Under the pieces are notes generated by a model. The model was given only the letters and a program-made list of their open reading frames with translations. It had not been told where the DNA came from and did not search any database. From Actinomycetota bacterium (GTDB lineage: Bacteria > Actinomycetota > Thermoleophilia > Solirubrobacterales > Solirubrobacteraceae): a stretch of 9,005 nt of DNA. Location of the stretch: positions 1 to 9,005 of the forward strand of contig VAXS01000133.1 of NCBI GenBank assembly GCA_005883255.1. Direction: 5' to 3'. A program made the position numbers and the translations under genes. Shown here piece after piece: positions 1 through 6,269 of the stretch; position 1 is the stretch's first letter; each line of letters starts with the position of its first letter.

Positions 1-381
1 GAGGTCGGGCAGAGCCTCTCCTCGTTCGGCGGCGAGGAGCCCGCCCCGTTCCTCGACATCGATCCCGAGGGTGGCACGTTCACCGTCCGGCCGGACGCCC
101 TGGCCGAGACGTTCCTCCAAGACTGCGATCCGGAGATCCAGCGACAGGCCATGGACAAGACGGCCCGGCAGAGCCTGGCGGTCCTCGAGCAGCCGGTGCA
201 GTCCGCGGCCTGGCAGCACGTGGCCGCGACGTACCTCGTCTGTGCGCAGGACCGGGGCACCCCCGCCGAGCTGCAACGCGAGTTCGCCGGCCGGGCAGGC
301 AGCGTCGTGGAGCTCGACGCCGGCCACCACCCGTTCCTGTCCCAGCCAGCCGCCGTCCGCGACCTGGTGCTGAGTCTGTGA
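1..381 (+). CDS. Alpha/beta hydrolase, C-terminal part (5' end outside window)
   Basis: The frame is open from the first base to a TGA at 379-381 and gives 126 residues of a protein whose N-terminus lies upstream. The end of the sequence looks like an alpha/beta hydrolase: a beta strand leads into C-A-Q-D-R-G-T-P, where the Asp (codon 250-252) fits the acid of the catalytic triad, and a later D-A-G-H-H-P-F-L-S-Q-P segment (His codons 325-330) fits the catalytic histidine loop. The spacing and the closing helix resemble the small esterase group related to plant methylesterases and hydroxynitrile lyases. The nucleophile serine and oxyanion hole would be in the missing part, so the substrate cannot be named. 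The next gene starts 54 bases downstream on the same strand. Family call is fairly sure; exact activity is unknown. Confidence 0.75.
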   Translation, partial: EVGQSLSSFGGEEPAPFLDIDPEGGTFTVRPDALAETFLQDCDPEIQRQAMDKTARQSLAVLEQPVQSAAWQHVAATYLVCAQDRGTPAELQREFAGRAGSVVELDAGHHPFLSQPAAVRDLVLSL

Positions 382-422
382 CGCAGGCCTACGCGGCCCA
401 CAGCAGCCAAGACGTCGACCAA

Positions 423-428
423 TACGAT
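423..428 (+). promoter_or_regulatory. Possible -10 box (TACGAT) for a leaderless cupin mRNA
   Basis: TACGAT fits the actinobacterial TAnnnT -10 pattern and ends seven bases before the GTG at 436, the distance at which transcription would begin on or next to the start codon. No Shine-Dalgarno sequence precedes this GTG, which agrees with leaderless translation. No good -35 box is visible about 17 bases upstream, so this is weak support. Confidence 0.3.
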
Positions 429-435
429 CGCAGCC

Positions 436-837
436 GTGCCGTTCACGCTCAGGAACCTCAAGGAGGATCTGGAGGATCTCGGGTCCAACTTCGACGGCGC
501 GCCGGACCTGGAGTTCCGCCTCGCGAGCAAGGCGCTCGAGCTCGAGCAGTGCGGCCTTGGCTACCAGCGCATCCCGCCCGACTATCGCTTCCCGTACGGC
601 CACACGCACAAGGAGCAGGAGGAGGTGTACGTGGTCGTGCGCGGGAGCGGGCGGATGAAGCTCGACGACGAGATCGTCGAGGTCAAGGAGTGGGACGTGG
701 TGCGCGTCCCGCCCGGCACGTGGCGAGGCTATGAGGGCGGGCCGGAGGGCCTCGAGATCCTCGTCTTCGGTGCGCCCAATCTCGGCGAGAATCCACGCGA
801 AGACGTGGAGGGCCGGCGCGACTGGTGGGCTGACTAG
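436..837 (+). CDS. Small single-domain cupin protein
   Basis: This 133-residue protein is a single cupin beta barrel. Cupin motif 1 is complete: H56, H58, E63 and G70 match H-x-H-x4-E-x6-G, three of the usual metal ligands. In motif 2 the P-x-G is present (P92-P93-G94), but the position normally held by the fourth ligand His is R97 and the usual motif-2 Gly is W86, so metal binding is probably altered. The N-terminal 40 residues hold an amphipathic segment and the first strand. Proteins of this size include small isomerases, sugar or keto-acid binding cupins and proteins of unknown role; nothing here decides the substrate. The GTG start was chosen because the cupin fold begins soon after it. 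The gene converges on the membrane protein gene, with 31 bases between the two stops. Confidence 0.85.
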   Translation: MPFTLRNLKEDLEDLGSNFDGAPDLEFRLASKALELEQCGLGYQRIPPDYRFPYGHTHKEQEEVYVVVRGSGRMKLDDEIVEVKEWDVVRVPPGTWRGYEGGPEGLEILVFGAPNLGENPREDVEGRRDWWAD

Positions 838-868
838 CGCCAGGCGCCGGCCGCGGGGCCGCGGGCCG

Positions 869-1447
869 TTACTCGGTGCGGGTGGGCTCGGGCTCGCGCC
901 GTGTCCGGGCGCCGTCGCCGGCGGACGCCCGGTCGCGCTCGGCGGCGCCGTCGTCGCGGGCCGCGGTCGCGCCCTCCGTCGCCGCCACAGCCTCGCCACC
1001 GACCGGCAGCGCGGCCAGGAAGCCGAGCGCGTAGGCGGCCAGTAGCGTGATCAGCGCGCCGGTGCCGTAGAAGAAGCCGATCCACTCGGCCGTCCGCAGC
1101 GCCGTACCGCCCACCGGAGCGCCGGTCGCGACGGTCCCGTGGTGCCAGAGCATGCTCATGCTCGGACCGATCACGAACCACAAGCCGCCGGCCAGGGCCA
1201 GCAGCCCGCCCAGCGACGCTCGCCCGCGCGTGCGGCTGACGAACATCAGCAGCCCGCCCAGCACCACGACTGCGGCCGGCAGGACCTCGAGCCACAGCCG
1301 GTTCGTCGTCCAGTGCCAGGTGCGGTTGGCGCCCAGGGCGTAGTCGAAGTAGGGCCCGACGAACGGGACGAGTCCGCCCCACAGGCCCAGCAGGATCAGC
1401 AGGAAGCCCGTCGGCGCGCCGCGTCGTAGGGGAATTCGGCGGTTCAT
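869..1447 (-). CDS. Four-helix integral membrane protein of unknown function
   Basis: The gene encodes 192 residues, read from ATG at 1447 to TAA at 869-871. Four hydrophobic segments are visible at about residues 13-33, 52-70, 78-97 and 123-147, followed by a charged, Ala/Arg/Glu-rich tail of about 45 residues that is probably cytoplasmic. The loop between helices 1 and 2 is aromatic (G-P-Y-F-D-Y, then W-H-W and R-L-W), and a second loop carries S-M-L-W-H-H-G. I recall similar four-helix proteins with such aromatic loops as unnamed proteins in actinobacteria, but I cannot assign a function. The start has only a distant purine stretch (GGGAAAG, about 9 bases upstream). It is divergent from the exported protein gene at 1554 with a 106-base shared upstream region, and convergent with the cupin gene. 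Confidence 0.8.
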   Translation of the reverse strand: MNRRIPLRRGAPTGFLLILLGLWGGLVPFVGPYFDYALGANRTWHWTTNRLWLEVLPAAVVVLGGLLMFVSRTRGRASLGGLLALAGGLWFVIGPSMSMLWHHGTVATGAPVGGTALRTAEWIGFFYGTGALITLLAAYALGFLAALPVGGEAVAATEGATAARDDGAAERDRASAGDGARTRREPEPTRTE

Positions 1448-1498
1448 GGCCCGGGTCTTTCCCGACTTAGGAACTTCTTATCCCCGGAGTAGCGCAGC

Positions 1499-1527
1499 TT
1501 GCGCGGTTGCCGGATGTTCTGTTGTAA
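1499..1527 (+). promoter_or_regulatory. Weak promoter candidate for the exported protein gene
   Basis: TTGCGC at 1499-1504 and TTGTAA at 1522-1527 are separated by 17 bases and lie 27 bases ahead of the ATG at 1554, leaving room for a short leader with a ribosome site. The -10 box is a poor match, so the call rests mostly on position within the divergent intergenic region. Confidence 0.25.
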
Positions 1528-1542
1528 GCCGAGCTTCGAACA

Positions 1543-1548
1543 GAGAGG
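1543..1548 (+). promoter_or_regulatory. Ribosome binding site (GAGAGG) deciding the start at 1554
   Basis: GAGAGG lies five bases before ATG 1554. It favours this start over in-frame starts further upstream, which would put 36 extra residues with no export-signal character ahead of the signal peptide. Confidence 0.7.
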
Positions 1549-1553
1549 TCAAG

Positions 1554-1997
1554 ATGAGCAAGGCCAGGCTGTTGCGAGTGGGAGCGGTGGGGGCAGCATG
1601 CGCCGCCGTCGGATTCGGGATCAGCGCGCTGGGCAGCGCGGGCGCGGAGACGGCCAAGCAGCCGGATGCCCGGGCCGGGCACTTCGGCCACCGGTTCGGC
1701 GGTCACCGGTTCCTGCGCGGCGCGGTGCACGCCGAGGCGGTGATCCCGGTCAACGGCCAGTTCGTAACAGTCACCTTCGACCGCGGGTTCGTCCAGAGCG
1801 TCAGCGGGAACGACCTGACGATCCGCGAGGGGACGGCCAACAAGACCTACAAGACGGTCACGCTGACCATCCCCACCGGCGCGACCGTGCGCAACGACCG
1901 GCATGCCGCTCAGCTGTCGAGCCTGCAGTCGGGCGAGCACGTGCTCGTCTTCCACGGGCCCAACCGCACCTTGGTGGCCGCCCGCCACGGCGGCTGA
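1554..1997 (+). CDS. Small exported protein, His-rich segment plus DUF5666-like beta domain
   Basis: The 147-residue product begins with a typical export signal: basic n-region (K3, R5, R8), hydrophobic core of about 20 residues, and an Ala-rich cleavage region near residues 28-31. After it, residues 43-53 read H-F-G-H-R-F-G-G-H-R-F, a short repeat with three histidines at regular spacing. Residues 60-145 form an all-beta region alternating short strands and turns (V-T-V-T-F, then S-V-S-G-N-D-L-T-I, then T-V-T-L-T-I-P), a layout seen in actinobacterial DUF5666-type secreted proteins; that assignment is by style, not alignment. No lipobox Cys or catalytic motif is visible. The His segment could bind metal, but this is a guess. 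A strong GC hairpin follows the stop, so the gene is probably a single unit. Confidence 0.75.
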   Translation: MSKARLLRVGAVGAACAAVGFGISALGSAGAETAKQPDARAGHFGHRFGGHRFLRGAVHAEAVIPVNGQFVTVTFDRGFVQSVSGNDLTIREGTANKTYKTVTLTIPTGATVRNDRHAAQLSSLQSGEHVLVFHGPNRTLVAARHGG

Positions 1998-2010
1998 CCT
2001 CCACGCCGGC

Positions 2011-2040
2011 GCTCGGGCGGCCACGGCCGGCCGCCCGGGC
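2011..2040 (+). terminator. GC hairpin, probable terminator without U-tract
   Basis: Bases 2014-2022 and 2029-2037 are perfect 9-base inverted repeats around a 6-base loop, and the stem extends to 12 pairs (2011-2022 with 2029-2040) with one G-U pair. It begins 13 bases after the stop of the exported protein gene and ends 18 bases before the candidate -10 box of the transporter gene. No run of T follows, so it would be a tract-less terminator of the kind proposed for high-GC bacteria. Confidence 0.5.
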
Positions 2041-2058
2041 GTCGCCCGTCTCTGTGAT

Positions 2059-2064
2059 TAGCCT
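2059..2064 (+). promoter_or_regulatory. Probable -10 box (TAGCCT) of the transporter-lysX operon
   Basis: TAGCCT matches TAnnnT and ends eight bases before the GTG at 2073. With the hairpin just upstream and no Shine-Dalgarno sequence before the GTG, it suggests a leaderless transcript starting at or next to the start codon. The same hexamer occurs at 8727-8732 ahead of the STAS gene. No convincing -35 box is visible. Confidence 0.4.
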
Positions 2065-2072
2065 CTGGCCGC

Positions 2073-2865
2073 GTGGAAGCGATCCTCGCCCTGGGCGCGG
2101 CGCTCCTGTTCGCGCTGGGCACGGTGCTGCAGCAGAAGGAGGCGGCCGCGGCGCCCGCCGAGCAGGCGCTGCGCGTGGGGTTCCTCCTCCGGCTGGCCCG
2201 GCGCCCGACCTGGCTGGCCGGGATGGGGGCCGACGCCGCGGGCTTCGGCTGCCAGGCCCGCCGTGGTGACGGCCGGGCTCGCCGGGTTCCTCGTCCTCGC
2301 CCACCCCAGCGGCGGCCGGAGCGACGCCACCACGTTGGGGTGGGCGATCACCGCCGCCGTCGCCGTCCCGCTGTGCGGCGGCCTGGTCGCGGCCTCCCGC
2401 CACCGGCGCCCGGCGCTCAAGGCCTCGCTGCTGGGCGTCGCCACCGGGATCCTGTGGGGCATCGCCGCGGGCTTGACCAAGGCGGTGGTCGACCACCTGG
2501 ACAGCGGGGTCTTGGCGCTGCTGGCCGACTGGCACCTCTACGTCCTGGTCGCGGTGGGCTGGGCGAGCCTGGCGCTCGCCCAGGCGTCGCTGCAGGCGGG
2601 CGCGCTGGCTCCCGCCGTAGCCACCCAGGCCACGTTCGACCCGCTGGCCAGCGTCCTCGTCGGGACGCTCGCCTTCGCCGAGACCATCCGCCAGGGCGGG
2701 CTCGGCCTCGCCGGCTGCGCGATCTGCCTGGTGGCGATGCTCGCCGGCCTGGCGGTGCTGGCCGCCGCCGAGCGGGCCTCCCCGGCCACGCCCGCGTTGG
2801 CGCCACCGCCGCCCGCCGCAACGGCCCGCCCCGCCGTGCCATCAGCCACACTGGACCGCGGATGA
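2073..2865 (+). pseudogene. EamA/DMT-family transporter, broken by an out-of-frame internal loss
   Basis: Two pieces of one transporter lie in different frames. Piece one, from GTG 2073 to about 2258, gives 62 residues: helix 1 (residues 1-20), an L-Q-Q-K-E turn, and the start of helix 2 ending G-F-G-C-Q-A. Piece two, about 2260-2865, begins at V-V-T-A-G-L-A-G-F-L-V-L-A-H and gives about 200 more residues with further hydrophobic helices and a Pro/Ala-rich tail. DMT proteins of this type run to about 300 residues; the rest of helix 2, helix 3 and the loop after it are absent, roughly 40 residues by my recollection of the family. Frame change and loss together imply that the missing length is 3k+2 bases. 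Piece two has kept a clean frame without stops, so the event is recent or is a sequencing or assembly error. Its TGA overlaps the lysX start by four bases. The transported substrate is unknown. Confidence 0.8.
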
Positions 2866-5800
2866 GCACCACCGAAGACCGGCCGCCCGAGGCCCACGAG
2901 GACTTCGTCGCCGCCGAGCGCGCGCACCGCCTGGCCAAGCTGGACGCGCTGCGCGAGCGCGGAATCGAGCCCTATCCCGTCAAGTACGAGCGCGACACCG
3001 CGCTGGGCGACCTGCGCGCCCGCTTCGAGGGCCTCCCAGCCGGCGAGGAGACCGGCACGGTGGTCCGCGTGGCCGGGCGCGTCATGCTGATCCGCCGCCA
3101 CGGCGGACTGGTCTTCGCCGACCTGCACGACCAGACCGGGACCGTCCAGCTGCTGGCCTCCCGGGAGGACCTGGACGACGAGACCGAGCCCGACTTCGCC
3201 GACCTGGATCGCGGCGACTGGATCGGCGTCGAGGGCACCGTGATGGCCACGCGCCGGGGCGAGCTGTCGATCCGCGTCCGGTCGTTCGCGCTGCTGGCCA
3301 AGGCGCTGCGCGCCCTGCCCGACAAGCACGGCGGGCTCACCGACGTCGACACGCGCCTGCGGCAGCGCTACCTCGACCTCATCGTCAACCCGGAGACCCG
3401 CCGGGTGTTCGACATCCGCACGCGGGCCATCGCCGCCGTGCGCCGGGTTCTGGTAGCGCGGGGCTTCGCCGAGGTGGAGACCCCGGTGCTGGACACCCGC
3501 GCCGGGGGCGCCGTGGCGCGCCCGTTCGCCACCCGCCACCACGCGCTGGACCTCGACGCGTACCTGCGCATCGCGCTGGAGCTGCCGCTCAAGCGCTGCG
3601 TGGTGGGCGGCCTCGAGCGGGTGTTCGAGATCGGCCGCGTGTTCCGCAACGAGGGGCTCGACACCCGCCACAACCCCGAGTTCACCCTGCTCGAGGCCTA
3701 CCAGGCGCTGGCGGACTACCGCGACATGATGGAGCTGGTGGAGACGATCGTGTCCGAGGCGGCTCGGGCGGCGATCGGTACCACGGTGGTGGCGGTGGAC
3801 GGACGCGACGTCGACCTGGCGCCGCCGTGGCGGCGCGTGACGATGGCCGACCTGATCGCGGAGCGCCACGGCGTGCGCATGCACCCCGCGATGCCGGTGG
3901 CCGAGGCCCGGGCCATCTGTGACCGCCTCGACGTCCCATACGAGTCCGGCTGGGGAGCCGGGCGTCTGATGTCCGAGGTCTACGACGAGACCTGCGAGTC
4001 CACGCTGGTCGCCCCCACGTTCGTGTACGACTACCCGCGCGAGGTCTCGCCGCTGGCGCGCGCCCATCGCGACGACGGGCTCCTGGTCGAGCGCTTCGAG
4101 GCCGTGGTGGGCGGACGCGAGCTGGCCAACGCCTACAGCGAGCTCAACGACCCCGTCGAGCAGCGGGCGCGCCTGGGGGCCGACGCGGCGGCCCGGGCGG
4201 CGGGGCCCGAGGAGGCCGAGCCCGTGGACGAGGACTACCTGCGCGCGCTGGAGTACGCGCTGCCCCCGACGGGCGGCCTGGGGATCGGGCTGGACCGCGT
4301 GGTGATGCTCCTGGCCGGCGCCAGCTCGATCCGCGAGGTGATCCTGTTCCCCACCATGCGCCCGGAGGAGGGAGTGGGCGCGCGGGCCACCCACGAGGGC
4401 CTGTCGTCCTCGGGCGTCCCCACGGCGGTCGGCCTGGCCGCCGAGGCCGAGGCGGCCGCGGAGGCGCTGCCCGGTCCCGCGGCCGCGCCCGCCCCGGCCG
4501 ACGTGCGCCCGGCGGCGCCCGGCACCGTCCGCGAGCCGGGCGCGCCGGAGGAGGCGCCGCCCCGAGGCGTCCCGGTCACGGTGCTGCCCCGCGAGATCGT
4601 GGCCCGCGTCCTGGCCTGGCTGACCGCGCTGGGCGGGGTGCTGTTCCTGCTGCCGCTGGTCCCCGGCGTGCGCGATCGACTGGTCGAGAGCTCGGACCTG
4701 CTCGCGCGCCCGGAGCGCGTGGTGGGTCACGTGGCGTCGGTCCTCGCGGGCCTGGCGCTGCTGTTCCTGACGCACGAGCTGCGCCACCGCAAGCGGCGGG
4801 CGTGGGCGGCCGCGCTCGCGGTGTTCGCCGCCGCCGCGGTGGTCCACCTGCTCAAGGGCCCCCACCCGCTGCTGGTGATCTACGCCGCCGCGATGGTGGT
4901 GGCGTTGGCCTGGTTCCGCGACGCCTTCCCGGCGCGCTCCGACCCGGGCTCGCTACTGAACGTCGTGCGCTTCGTCCCGCTGTACGGCGCGGCGGTCACG
5001 GCGTTCGGGGTCGTCTCGTTGCTGGTGCAGCAGGACAAGGTGACGCCGGAGCTCAGCCCCGGCGGCGTGCTGGAGACGATCTTCGGCGGCCTGGTCGGGC
5101 TGAGCGGGCCCTACCACTACCGGGGACGGTTCTTCGACGACTTCTTCCCCGCCGCGCTGCTGGCCCTGGGCATCGCCGGCCTGGCGGTGCTGTCGATCAT
5201 GGTGTTCCGGGCGGTCGCGCAGCACTCGGCGGCCAGCGGCGCCGACCGCCGGCGCGCCCGCGAGCTCATCCGCTGCTACGGCTCAGACACGCTGGCCTAC
5301 TTCGCGCTGCGCGAGGACAAGAGCTACTTCTTCTCCAGCGACGGCCAGGCGATGATCGCCTACACGTTCGTCAGCGGGTACGCGCTGGCCTCGGGCGATC
5401 CGATCGGCGCGCCCGAGTCGCTGGAGCTGGCGGTGGCGGAGTTCCTGGACTTCTGCCGGGCCCGGGCCTGGCACGTGGCGTTCCTGGCGGTGCGCGAGGA
5501 CGACCTCCCGCTGTACCGGCGCCAGGGCTTCCACGGCGTGTACCTGGGCGACGAGGCGATCATCCGCTGCGACCGCTTCAGCCTCCACGGCAGCGCGATG
5601 AAGGCCGTCCGCACGGCGGTCGGCCGGGTCGGTCGGCACCACAGCTTCAAGCTGCTGCGGGAGGCGGACGCGCCCCCGCGCCTGGTGGCCGACCTCAACG
5701 CGATCGGCGAGCGCTGGCGGGGCAAGGCCCCGGAGCGGGGCTTCACCATGGAGCTGGGCGGCGGTGTGCGCGGGGTGGAGCCGGACTTCCTGCTGGCGGT

Positions 5801-6269
5801 GGCCTTCGAGGGCCCCGAGCAGCAGCCGGTCGGGTTCCTGCGACTGGTGCCCTGCTACGGCGAGGACCCCGGCTACTCGCTCGACCTGATGCAGCGCGAC
5901 CCCGACTCCGCCAACGGCCTGACCGAGTACCTGATCGCCAACGCCGCGCTGGCCCTGGGCGAGCGGGGCTTCTCCCGGCTGTCGCTGAACTTCGCCGCCT
6001 GGGGCCGGCTGTTCGACTCCGGGACTCGGCTGAGCCCGACGCAGCGGCTGCTGGCCCTGTTCGCGCGGCTGCTCAACCCGTTCTTCCAGATCAAGTCGCT
6101 GCGGGACTTCAATGCCAAGTTCGACCCGGAGTGGCTCCCGCGGTCGATCGTGATCGAGGACCCGGCGGCGGTGCCCAAGGTGGGGATCCTGTACGCCAGC
6201 GTCGAGGGCTTCCTCAACCTGCCGGTGATCGGGCGCTATCTGGTGCCGCCGGTGCGGGCCGGGGGCTAG
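2862..6269 (+). CDS. lysX: LysX-like bifunctional lysyl-tRNA synthetase / lysyl-phosphatidylglycerol synthase
   Basis: This 1135-residue protein charges tRNA(Lys) and transfers the lysine to phosphatidylglycerol, lowering membrane negative charge and typically raising resistance to cationic peptides. Residues 66-150 are the OB-fold anticodon domain; 165-503 are a class II LysRS core with motif 2 F-R-N-E-G at 261-265, lysine-site residues E240, E278, Y280, N423 and E427, and motif 3 ending at R479. Residues 505-570 are an Ala/Pro/Glu-rich linker. Six membrane segments follow at about 580-600, 620-640, 647-665, 668-685, 700-725 and 758-785. Residues 800-1125 are the DUF2156/MprF transferase domain, with P-L-Y-R-R-Q-G-F near 883, Y-S-L-D-L-M at 1005 and S-L-N-F-A at 1041. 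Mycobacterial LysX has the order reversed, with the LysRS last. ATG 2862 was chosen because it overlaps the transporter stop as ATGA and starts the LysRS homology. The open frame extends further upstream, but that part is out-of-frame transporter sequence. Confidence 0.93.
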   Translation: MSTTEDRPPEAHEDFVAAERAHRLAKLDALRERGIEPYPVKYERDTALGDLRARFEGLPAGEETGTVVRVAGRVMLIRRHGGLVFADLHDQTGTVQLLASREDLDDETEPDFADLDRGDWIGVEGTVMATRRGELSIRVRSFALLAKALRALPDKHGGLTDVDTRLRQRYLDLIVNPETRRVFDIRTRAIAAVRRVLVARGFAEVETPVLDTRAGGAVARPFATRHHALDLDAYLRIALELPLKRCVVGGLERVFEIGRVFRNEGLDTRHNPEFTLLEAYQALADYRDMMELVETIVSEAARAAIGTTVVAVDGRDVDLAPPWRRVTMADLIAERHGVRMHPAMPVAEARAICDRLDVPYESGWGAGRLMSEVYDETCESTLVAPTFVYDYPREVSPLARAHRDDGLLVERFEAVVGGRELANAYSELNDPVEQRARLGADAAARAAGPEEAEPVDEDYLRALEYALPPTGGLGIGLDRVVMLLAGASSIREVILFPTMRPEEGVGARATHEGLSSSGVPTAVGLAAEAEAAAEALPGPAAAPAPADVRPAAPGTVREPGAPEEAPPRGVPVTVLPREIVARVLAWLTALGGVLFLLPLVPGVRDRLVESSDLLARPERVVGHVASVLAGLALLFLTHELRHRKRRAWAAALAVFAAAAVVHLLKGPHPLLVIYAAAMVVALAWFRDAFPARSDPGSLLNVVRFVPLYGAAVTAFGVVSLLVQQDKVTPELSPGGVLETIFGGLVGLSGPYHYRGRFFDDFFPAALLALGIAGLAVLSIMVFRAVAQHSAASGADRRRARELIRCYGSDTLAYFALREDKSYFFSSDGQAMIAYTFVSGYALASGDPIGAPESLELAVAEFLDFCRARAWHVAFLAVREDDLPLYRRQGFHGVYLGDEAIIRCDRFSLHGSAMKAVRTAVGRVGRHHSFKLLREADAPPRLVADLNAIGERWRGKAPERGFTMELGGGVRGVEPDFLLAVAFEGPEQQPVGFLRLVPCYGEDPGYSLDLMQRDPDSANGLTEYLIANAALALGERGFSRLSLNFAAWGRLFDSGTRLSPTQRLLALFARLLNPFFQIKSLRDFNAKFDPEWLPRSIVIEDPAAVPKVGILYASVEGFLNLPVIGRYLVPPVRAGG

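Noticed and set aside
837..868. GC-rich inverted-repeat sequence between the cupin and membrane protein stops, as a bidirectional terminator
   Set aside because: The possible stems have loops of only two bases or need a bulge, and no T-tract is present; alternating GGCC/CCGCGG sequence is expected in DNA of this composition.
1470..1476. GGAACTT as an ECF sigma -35 element before the exported protein gene
   Set aside because: No CGTC/CGTT-type -10 element is found 16-17 bases downstream.
1446..1553. Upstream in-frame start for the exported protein (36 extra residues)
   Set aside because: It overlaps the start of the divergent membrane protein gene, has no ribosome site and would place non-hydrophobic sequence ahead of the signal peptide; GAGAGG before ATG 1554 is better.
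2250..2270. Programmed ribosomal frameshift joining the two transporter pieces
   Set aside because: About 40 residues of the fold are missing at the junction, so a one-base slip would not restore the protein, and no slippery run is visible.
2538..4865. Very long open frame on the minus strand (775 codons) opposite the transporter and lysX
   Set aside because: It is a shadow of the codon bias in GC-rich genes: the product is rich in His, Arg, Gln and Gly with no domain, and the plus strand carries a clear LysRS here.
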